DNA of 42,156 nt from Plantactinospora mayteni (GTDB lineage Bacteria > Actinomycetota > Actinomycetes > Mycobacteriales > Micromonosporaceae): positions 1 to 42,156 of the forward strand of contig NZ_BONX01000075.1 in NCBI RefSeq assembly GCF_016862935.1, written 5' to 3'. The notes beneath the pieces were generated by a model. That model made no database searches and was not told the DNA's origin. It saw nothing but the letters and a program-made list of their open reading frames with translations. The first letter of the stretch is position 1. Every line of letters starts with the position of its first letter. Below, piece after piece: positions 34,552 through 42,156 of this stretch. Position numbers and translations under genes: made by a program.

Positions 34552-36309
34552 TCAGAAGTGTCGTTCCCGGGCGGCCACGGCCAGAAGTTCCTCTGCATGG
34601 GCGATACCCAGATCGGAGTCCGGCAAACCGGCGAGCATCCGGGCCAGTTCCCGGGCCCGGTCGGTGTCCTCCACCACCCGTACCCCACTGGTCGTCACCG
34701 CGCCGCCGGTGTCCTTGGCCACCACCAGATGCCGGTCGGCGAACGCGGCCACCTGCGGCAGGTGCGTCACCACCAGTACCTGGTGGCTGCGGGCCAACCG
34801 GGCCAACCGGCGGCCGATCTCCACCGCCGCCTGCCCGCCGACCCCGGCGTCGACCTCGTCGAAGACCAGCGTGGGCGGACCACCGGAGCCGGCGAACACC
34901 ACCTCGATGGCGAGCATCACCCGGGACAACTCACCGCCGGAGGCACCCCGCTGCAACGGCAGCGACGGGGCGCCCGGATGGGCCATCAGCCGCAGCTCGA
35001 TCTCGTCCGCCCCGTCCGGACCGACCCCGACCTCGGCCCCGTCCACGGTGAGCGTCGGCTCGGCCTTGCCCGCCGGCCGGGGCAGCACCGCCACCTCGAT
35101 CCGGGCGTGCGGCATCGCCAGCCCGGCCAGCTCCACCGTCACCTGCTCGGCGAACCGGATCGCCGCCTCGCGACGGGCCGCCGAGAGCCGGCCCGCCAAC
35201 TCGGCCACCTCGCCGGCCAGCCGCTGCCGCTCCTTGTCCAGCTCGTCGAGGAGTTCGTCGGAGGTGTCCAGCTCGGACAGCCGGGCCCGGGCCCGGTCCG
35301 CCCAGGCGATCACCCCGTCGACGTCGTCGGCGTACTTGCGGGTCAGGCCGCGCAGCGCCGCCCGGCGCTCGTAGATGACCTGCAACCGGGCCGGATCGGC
35401 GTCCAGCGCGGCGAGGTAGCCGGACAGCTCGGCGGCGATGTCCCCGACCAGCGTGGCGACCTCCTCCATCCGTACCGAGAGGTCGCCGAGGGTCCGGTCC
35501 ACCCCGGCCTGTGCCTCCAGCGTCCGACGGGCGTGCCCGAGCAGGGTGGTCACGTCGGCCATCTCGTCGGTCGGCTCGGCGGCACCCGCCACGCAGTGCT
35601 GGGCCGTCTGCGCGGCCGTACGCAGCCCCTCGGCGTGCTCCAGCCGCTGCGCCTCGGCCTTGAGTTCCTCGTCCTCGCCCGGTTGCGGGTCGACCCGGGT
35701 GATCTCGTCCAGGCCCAACCGCAGCAGGTCCGCCTCCTGGTTGCGCTCCCGCGCGTTGCGCCGCCGGTCGGCCAGGTTGTCGGAGACCCGCCGCCACCGC
35801 GCATACGACTCGCGCAGGCTCTCCAGCAGCTTCTCGTGCTCCGGCCCACCGAACCGGTCCAGCGAGGCCCGCTGCTCGGCCGGCCGGAGCAGCCGGAGCT
35901 GGTCCGACTGGCCGTGTACGGCCAACACCTGCTCGCCCACCTCGGACAGCATCGACACCGGCATGCTGCGGCCCGCCACGTGCGCCCGCGACCGCCCCTC
36001 CACGGTGACCGTACGGCTGAGCAGCACCGACCCGTCGTCGTCCGGCTCACCGCCCGCGTCCACCACCCGGGCGTGCACCGCCGTCGCGGCATTGCCGGCC
36101 AGCCGCAGCCGCCCCTCCACCACGGCCCGCCCCGGATCGGCGCGCACCCGGCCGGCGTCGGCCCGCCCGCCGAAGAGCAGGCCGAGACCGGTCACCACCA
36201 TTGTCTTTCCGGCGCCGGTCTCGCCCGTGATGACGTTCATACCGCGGGTCAGCGGCAGTGTGGTGTCCTCGATGACGCCCAGTCCGGTGATGCGCAGCTC
36301 TTCCAGCAC
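34552..36309 (-). CDS. recN: DNA repair ATPase RecN
   Basis: The 585-residue SMC-like protein has Walker A GETGAGKT (29-36), a long coiled-coil middle (about 160-360), the ABC signature SGGELSRVMLAIE and Walker B TLVFDEVDAGVGG. It acts at double-strand breaks. The GTG at 36309 gives the usual MLEELRI start; a GTG two codons upstream is equally possible. It lies between nadK and steA as in Rv1694-Rv1697. Confidence 0.95.
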   Translation of the reverse strand: MLEELRITGLGVIEDTTLPLTRGMNVITGETGAGKTMVVTGLGLLFGGRADAGRVRADPGRAVVEGRLRLAGNAATAVHARVVDAGGEPDDDGSVLLSRTVTVEGRSRAHVAGRSMPVSMLSEVGEQVLAVHGQSDQLRLLRPAEQRASLDRFGGPEHEKLLESLRESYARWRRVSDNLADRRRNARERNQEADLLRLGLDEITRVDPQPGEDEELKAEAQRLEHAEGLRTAAQTAQHCVAGAAEPTDEMADVTTLLGHARRTLEAQAGVDRTLGDLSVRMEEVATLVGDIAAELSGYLAALDADPARLQVIYERRAALRGLTRKYADDVDGVIAWADRARARLSELDTSDELLDELDKERQRLAGEVAELAGRLSAARREAAIRFAEQVTVELAGLAMPHARIEVAVLPRPAGKAEPTLTVDGAEVGVGPDGADEIELRLMAHPGAPSLPLQRGASGGELSRVMLAIEVVFAGSGGPPTLVFDEVDAGVGGQAAVEIGRRLARLARSHQVLVVTHLPQVAAFADRHLVVAKDTGGAVTTSGVRVVEDTDRARELARMLAGLPDSDLGIAHAEELLAVAARERHF

Positions 36310-36420
36310 AGCCACCGACAGTAGTAGCGGTCCCCGACACTTGACCACCCGGCACGCGTCCCGATCGGTATCCGGCACGCGTCCCCGAGCGATGTGTGGC
36401 GGCGCCGCCACCCGACGCGG

Positions 36421-37305
36421 TCAGCGGCGGTTGCCGCGCCAGCCATGCACCGGCAGGCCGAACTTGGCCACCAGCCGGTCGGTGAAGTGCCGGGCCCGCA
36501 GCCGGACGATCCGCACCGGCAGCGCACCCCGCTGCACGGTGACCCTGGCCCCCGGCGGCAGGTCGTAGACCCGGCGGCCGTCGCAGCAGAGCACCGCCAG
36601 GGTGGTGAACGGGTCCACCGTGATGGTGAAGGTCGCCGTCGGCGCGGTGACGATCGTCCGGCTGAACAGCGCGTGCGCGCTGATCGGCACCAGCAGCAGC
36701 GCCTCCACCTCCGGCCAGACCACCGGTCCACCGGCCGAGAAGGCGTACGCGGTGGAGCCGGTCGGCGTCGCGCAGACCACACCGTCGCAGCCGTACCGGG
36801 ACAGTGGTCGGCCGTCGACGTCGACGAGCAGCTCGAGCATCTGGGCCCGCTCGCCCTTCTCCACGCTCGCCTCGTTCAGCGCCCACGACTCGATCACCGG
36901 GCCGCCCTCGAACTCGGCCCGGACGTCGAGGGTGAGCCGCTCGTCCACTGTGTAGTTCCGGTCCACGATGTCCCGGACCGCCTGGTCCAGGTCGTCGATC
37001 TCGGCCTCGGCGAGGAAGCCGACCTTGCCGAGGTTGATGCCGAGCAGCGGTGCCTTCGCCGGCCGGGCCAGGTCGGCGGCGCGCAGGAAGGTGCCGTCGC
37101 CGCCGAGCGCGAAGACGATCTCGGCGCCCTCGGCCGCGCCGAGCAGACTCACCGGGGTCACCCCGGGCAGGTCCAGGTCGTCGGCCTCCTCGGCCACCAC
37201 CCGGACCTCGAAGCCGGCCTGGATCAGGTCCGCCGCGACCGTACGGGCGTGCTCGGTGCTCCGCCGCCGTCCGGTGTGCGTGACCAGCAGGGCCGTCCGG
37301 GTCAT
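36421..37305 (-). CDS. nadK: NAD kinase
   Basis: The 294-residue protein has the NAD-kinase motif GGDGTFLRAA (68-77), LGINLGKVGFLAE, the NE pair in WALNEASVEKG and the conserved DGVVCATPTGSTAYAFSAGG. It makes NADP from NAD. The ATG overlaps the tlyA stop (ATGA), so the two are coupled. Confidence 0.96.
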   Translation of the reverse strand: MTRTALLVTHTGRRRSTEHARTVAADLIQAGFEVRVVAEEADDLDLPGVTPVSLLGAAEGAEIVFALGGDGTFLRAADLARPAKAPLLGINLGKVGFLAEAEIDDLDQAVRDIVDRNYTVDERLTLDVRAEFEGGPVIESWALNEASVEKGERAQMLELLVDVDGRPLSRYGCDGVVCATPTGSTAYAFSAGGPVVWPEVEALLLVPISAHALFSRTIVTAPTATFTITVDPFTTLAVLCCDGRRVYDLPPGARVTVQRGALPVRIVRLRARHFTDRLVAKFGLPVHGWRGNRR

Positions 37306-38138
37306 CGGGCTCCCTCCCGCGCCACCGCCGGGCCGGCCAGCCCGGCCGTCACCACCGCTGCGACCTGCGCCTCGTCCGGCGGCGGCGCGTCGGCACGCAG
37401 CCAGACGAAGAACTCCACATTGCCGCTCGGCCCCGGCAGCGGACTCGCCACCACACCGGCTAGGCCGAGCCCGAGCCCGGCAGCCGCGTCGGTCACCGCG
37501 AGCACCGCCTCGGCCCGCAATTGCGGATCACGTACCACCCCACCGCTGCCCACCCGTTCCTTCCCGACCTCGAACTGCGGCTTGACCATCAGCAGCAGGT
37601 CGCCGTCCGGGACGGTGCAGCCGGCCAGCGCCGGCAGCACCAGGCGGAGCGAGATGAACGACAGGTCCGCGACGGTGAGGGTCACGGTGCCGCCGATGGT
37701 GTCGGGCGTCAGGGTACGCACATTCGTGCGCTCGAATACCCGGACCCGCTCGTCGGACCGGATCGCCCAGGCCAACTGGCCGTAGCCGACGTCCACCGCC
37801 ACCACCTCGGCGGCACCGGCCCGGAGCAGCACGTCGGTGAAACCGCCGGTCGAGGCCCCCGCGTCCAGGCAGCGCCGGCCGGTGACGTCCAGCCCCTCGG
37901 GGGCGAACGCCGCCAGCGCGCCGGCCAGTTTGTGGCCGCCCCGGGAGACGTACTCGGTGCTCGGGTCCTCGCCGAGTACCCGGACCGGGTCCGCCGGGTC
38001 CACCATCGCGGCCACCTTGTGGGCCCGTACCCCGCGGACCTGCACCCGCCCGGCCTCGACCAGGGCCGCTGCCTGTTCCCGGGACCGGGCCAGCCCACGG
38101 CGGACGAGTTCGGCGTCGAGCCGGGTACGACGTGCCAT
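37302..38138 (-). CDS. tlyA: TlyA, 16S/23S rRNA 2'-O-methyltransferase
   Basis: The 278-residue protein has an S4 domain (about 3-62; RLDAELVRRGLARSREQAAA) and a Rossmann methyltransferase domain with LDAGASTGGFTDVLL (SAM binding), AVDVGYGQLAW and the VKPQFEVGKE motif. TlyA methylates rRNA and affects capreomycin/viomycin sensitivity in mycobacteria. The ATG has GGAGAA upstream. Confidence 0.93.
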   Translation of the reverse strand: MARRTRLDAELVRRGLARSREQAAALVEAGRVQVRGVRAHKVAAMVDPADPVRVLGEDPSTEYVSRGGHKLAGALAAFAPEGLDVTGRRCLDAGASTGGFTDVLLRAGAAEVVAVDVGYGQLAWAIRSDERVRVFERTNVRTLTPDTIGGTVTLTVADLSFISLRLVLPALAGCTVPDGDLLLMVKPQFEVGKERVGSGGVVRDPQLRAEAVLAVTDAAAGLGLGLAGVVASPLPGPSGNVEFFVWLRADAPPPDEAQVAAVVTAGLAGPAVAREGAR

Positions 38139-38163
38139 CGAGAGTTCTCCGAGGGGACTGGGC

Positions 38164-38439
38164 TCACGCCTGGTCGATCGTGGCGAGGGTTTCCCGCAGG
38201 GTCTGGTGCGCGGCCTCGTACTGGGCGATCTGGTCGGCCGGCGGCAGGTTCGCGGCGTTCGCCATCGCCTGTAGCACCGCGTCCACGGCGGGGTGGCCGG
38301 AACCGCCCCCGTCCGGGCCGGTCGGGTTGCCGACCGGATCGCTCCGCCCAGCGGCCGACCCCGGACCGGGAACCGGCCGTGCCGCCGCTGAGCCGGGTGG
38401 AGCCGGCCGGAACGGCCCCGGTACGGGTACCTGACTCAT
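38164..38439 (-). CDS. Small conserved-looking protein, unknown
   Basis: The 91-residue protein starts MSQVPVPGPFRP after a strong GGAGGGG site. It has a Pro/Gly-rich first half and a helical second half (AVDAVLQAMANAANLPPADQ, then ...YEAAHQTLRETLATIDQA). It lies between the phasin/H1-like gene and tlyA on the same strand. The amphipathic C-terminal helix suggests a protein-protein contact. No function is recognised. Confidence 0.7.
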   Translation of the reverse strand: MSQVPVPGPFRPAPPGSAAARPVPGPGSAAGRSDPVGNPTGPDGGGSGHPAVDAVLQAMANAANLPPADQIAQYEAAHQTLRETLATIDQA

Positions 38440-38491
38440 GCCGCCCCTCCGCTCCGTCCGGTCCCCCGCCGGGTCCGGTCTCCGGCGGAGA

Positions 38492-39160
38492 TCATGCCGC
38501 ACCGCCGCCCGATGCCGCCGCACGCTTGGCCACGGCCTTGCCCGGGGCCGACTTCTTGCTGGCCACCGCCTTGCCGGCGCCGGCCTTCTTTGCGACAACC
38601 TTCTTCGCCACTGTCTTCTTCGCCACCACCTGCTTGGCGACCGCCTCGGGCGCGGCGGCCTTCTTCGCCACCGCCTTCTTCCCGACCGCCTTCTCGGCCA
38701 CAGCCTTCTTCGCCACCGCCTTCTTCCCGACCGTCTTCTTGGCCAGTGCCTTCTTGGCCAGGTCGCCGGTTCCGGCCGGCACACCCGCGTCCGGCGGTCG
38801 TACGCCGCCGCCCGCCGCCGCCGCGGTCGCCATACCGGCGGGGCCAGCCGGCGCACCCGCCCGGGCCGCGGACAGCTCCCGTTCCAACCGGGCCACCCGG
38901 TCGGCCAGCGCCGTGACCTCGTCCGCGCTGGCCAGCCCGAGCGCGGCGAGGGTGCGGTCGATCTCGACCCGGATGATCCGGATCAGCGCCTCCCGGTTGG
39001 CCATCCCGGTGGAGACCAGCTCCTCGGCCATGGTTTGCAGTTGGGCGGCCGTGGCACCGCTGGAGCCGACCAGCTTCCTGGCGGCGGTCTGGGCGCGCTT
39101 CTTCGACGCCTCCGTCAGCCCGAGGGCCAGCTCAAGGTAGGCCCGCCACGCATCCTGCAT
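38492..39160 (-). CDS. Phasin-like helix protein with histone H1-like Lys/Ala tail
   Basis: The 222-residue protein has a helical N-terminal domain ([40 protein letters not shown]) and a short coiled coil (about 80-100; [17 protein letters not shown]). The tail from ~133 is built of [15 protein letters not shown] repeats, like histone H1 or HupB-type tails. Similar actinobacterial proteins occur next to tlyA. It may bind DNA through the tail and self-associate through the helices. The repeats also make length variation likely. Confidence 0.78.
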   Translation of the reverse strand: MQDAWRAYLELALGLTEASKKRAQTAARKLVGSSGATAAQLQTMAEELVSTGMANREALIRIIRVEIDRTLAALGLASADEVTALADRVARLERELSAARAGAPAGPAGMATAAAAGGGVRPPDAGVPAGTGDLAKKALAKKTVGKKAVAKKAVAEKAVGKKAVAKKAAAPEAVAKQVVAKKTVAKKVVAKKAGAGKAVASKKSAPGKAVAKRAAASGGGAA

Positions 39161-39279
39161 ACCCCGGTCCTTTCGCGGGTGCCGACAGTTCAGGTTGTCA
39201 CGCTACCGGGCGTCCCGGCCCGCCCAGTGCGGTACGGTGCCCGGGGGACGGGCGTGGCGTGATGCGAGGGGGCACGACG
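39161..39279. promoter_or_regulatory. Divergent promoter region
   Basis: 119 bases separate the minus-strand phasin/H1-like gene and the only plus-strand gene of the block. Promoters for both must lie here or in the flanks. No clear -35/-10 pair can be asserted. Confidence 0.35.
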
Positions 39280-39618
39280 ATGGCGACCGTGGACGAGTGT
39301 CGGCAGGCGTTGCACGATTTGGCGGCCCGGATGGATGCCAACGCCGACAAGGTACGCAAGCAGGTCGATCTCGAGCGGACCCTGGCGTGCCGGATCACCG
39401 ACCTGGGCACGGCGTTCCACGGCCGGCTGACCGGCGGGCGCCTGGTCGAGCTGGCCGACGGGGACGATCCCAAGGCGAAGATCGCGCTGAGCACCACCAG
39501 TGACGACCTGATCAGTCTCGTCCGGGGCGAACTGGACGTGCCGAAGGCGCTCGCCTCCCGGCAGATGTCGATCAACGCCAACCCGTTCGACCTGCTCAAG
39601 CTCCGCAAGATGCTCTGA
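39280..39618 (+). CDS. SCP2-like sterol/lipid carrier-type protein
   Basis: The 112-residue protein has the alternating pattern of SCP2-like domains (RTLACRITDLGTAFHGRL, GDDPKAKIALSTTSDDLISL, LASRQMSINANPFDLLKLRK). These small domains bind hydrophobic ligands. The ATG at 39280 has GCGAGGGGG upstream. It is the only plus-strand gene of the conserved block and is convergent with the HAD gene. Confidence 0.72.
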   Translation: MATVDECRQALHDLAARMDANADKVRKQVDLERTLACRITDLGTAFHGRLTGGRLVELADGDDPKAKIALSTTSDDLISLVRGELDVPKALASRQMSINANPFDLLKLRKML

Positions 39619-39675
39619 CCGCGCCGGGCGGTCACCCTCACCCGCTCTGACCGCGCCGGGCGGTCACCCTCACCC
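39612..39675. repeat. Exact 32-bp tandem duplication containing a hairpin
   Basis: Two identical 32-bp units (39612-39643, 39644-39675). Each holds a GACCG/CGGTC inverted repeat, and the first includes the stop of the SCP2-like gene. The unit looks like a duplicated terminator between convergent genes. Confidence 0.85.
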
Positions 39676-39775
39676 ACGAGGCGTACCGGCCGCTCCGGTC
39701 CGTACCGACCCGGTGGGTGCCGCCGGCCCGGTGTCTGCGGCCGGCCCGGCAGTGTGGCCTGCCGGCGGTGGCGGG

Positions 39776-40800
39776 TCAGCGCAGCAGGTCGAGTTCCCCG
39801 AGGGCCTTCCGGGCCGCCTCGGAGCCCGGCTCGACGCCGTCGACCGGCACTCCGGACCAACTGGCCGCACAGAGCGTGGCCAGCGCGGCCAGGCTCGACC
39901 CCTCCCCGGTGAGCACCGTCGGGCCGCCGTCGACCACCTGCCAGCCGGCGCCGATGGCGTCGGCGGGGTCGGTGGTCAACCGGGCGACCCGGGCCGGGTC
40001 GAAGAGTCCGCCCAGGTCGCTCGCCACGAAGTCCGGTCGGGCCGACGGCGGCGCGTGCAGCAGGTCGACCGGCGCCGAGACCCCGGTGAGTACCAGCAGA
40101 CTTCCCATTCCCGCCCGGACCGCGCCCTCGATGTCGGTGTCCAGCCGGTCGCCGACCGCGAGCGGGCGGGCCGCGCCGAACCGCCGGGCGGCGGCGGTGA
40201 ACAGGGCCGGCTCCGGCTTGCCGACCACCACGTCGGGGTCGCGGGCCAGCGCGGTACGCACCGCCGCGACGAGCGAGCCGTTCCCGGGTACCGGACCACG
40301 GGCGGTCGGCAGCGTCCGGTCGGTGTTGGTGACGAACCAGTCGGCACCGGCCCGTACCGCGAGGGCCGCCTCGGCGAGATCCGCCCAGCCGACCTCCGGT
40401 CCGTAGCCCTGCACCACCGCCACCGGCGCGTCCTCCAGCCGGGAGACGGGGAGCAGCCCGACGTCACGAATCTCGGTCCGGAGCGCCTCCGCACCCACCA
40501 CCAGCACCGGGGAGTCCGGCGGAAACCGGTGGGCCAGCAGCTCCGCCGCGGCAGCCGCCGAGGTGAGTACCTCCTCCGGCCGCACGGCGAGTCCCATCCC
40601 GGTGAGCAGCGCGGCAACCTCGTCCGCGCGCCGGGAGGCGTTGTTCGTCGCGTACGCCAACGGCTTGCCCTCGGCGTGCAGCCGGCCGACCGCCGCGACC
40701 GCCGTCTCGATCGGCCGGTCGACGAGATAGACCACGCCGTCCAGATCGAAGATCACCAGGTCGTACGCGTCGACCAACCGGCCGCCCGCCGAGGAGTCGC

Positions 40801-40804
<4 letters not shown>
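39776..40804 (-). CDS. HAD-superfamily phosphatase (NagD/glycerol-3-phosphatase type)
   Basis: The 342-residue class IIA HAD hydrolase has motif I VIFDLDGVVYL (Asp20, Asp22), motif II YATNNASR, and motif III/IV VVGKPEPALF and AVGDRLDTDIEGA. It has the extra C-terminal domain typical of the Rv1692 group, reported to act on glycerol 3-phosphate. The GTG start overlaps the stop of the TPR gene (GTGA), so the two are coupled. Confidence 0.9.

Positions 40805-42156
<1,352 letters not shown>

Overview
The window is high-GC actinobacterial DNA, most likely from the Micromonosporaceae. This is inferred from composition, GTG/TTG starts, AG-rich ribosome sites and gene order. It has two parts: an accessory region of mobile-element debris (about 1-13,240) and a conserved chromosomal block (about 13,245-42,156).

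Accessory region. Positions 1-5,925 look like the right end of an integrative conjugative element. Reading inward from the left edge there is a cut-off unknown gene, a polytopic TrbL/VirB6-like transfer protein, a VirB2-like pilin with a signal peptide, a small Gln-rich repeat protein coupled to a sigma-factor-like gene, and, divergently, a protein resembling a degenerate DNA methyltransferase. These are followed by an excisionase with a 24-codon leader ORF and an integrase reduced to its two ends. The part stops at a 31-bp tRNA 3'-end fragment (att remnant) with a terminator-like hairpin. To its right, a gene lacking its 5' end is translationally coupled to an intact gene of unknown function. 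From 7,475 to 13,131 two closely related tyrosine recombinases lie in inverted orientation. Between them are an IS481/IS3-like transposase remnant, a complete IS701-type element flanked by CTAG, a truncated IS5-type element and a small membrane protein. An intact tRNA-Pro(GGG) gene closes the region.

The most distinctive accessory signal is a family of short motifs, consensus TGTTGGGTA(C)C in both orientations. More than twenty copies lie between about 2,140 and 7,180, with one more near 13,156. They form inverted repeats, a perfect 14-bp palindrome and dense clusters beside the transfer and recombinase genes, and they also run through two coding sequences as Gln-Gln-Arg repeats. I do not recognise this as a described system.

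Conserved block. Almost all genes are on the minus strand, so transcription runs from right to left: TPR protein, HAD phosphatase, (one plus-strand SCP2-like gene), phasin/H1-like protein, small protein, tlyA, nadK, recN, steA, steB, a MraY-like transferase, murJ, a GT4 glycosyltransferase, a large membrane protein, pyrG, a Nudix hydrolase, ald, xerD, parA, scpA, scpB, rluB, cmk and der. This follows the Mycobacterium tuberculosis Rv1691-Rv1713 order, with an envelope cassette (MraY-like, MurJ, GT4, membrane protein) placed between steB and pyrG. Many neighbours overlap by 1-4 bases, which suggests translational coupling. ScpA and ScpB carry unusual repeat extensions on the two sides of their shared gene junction.
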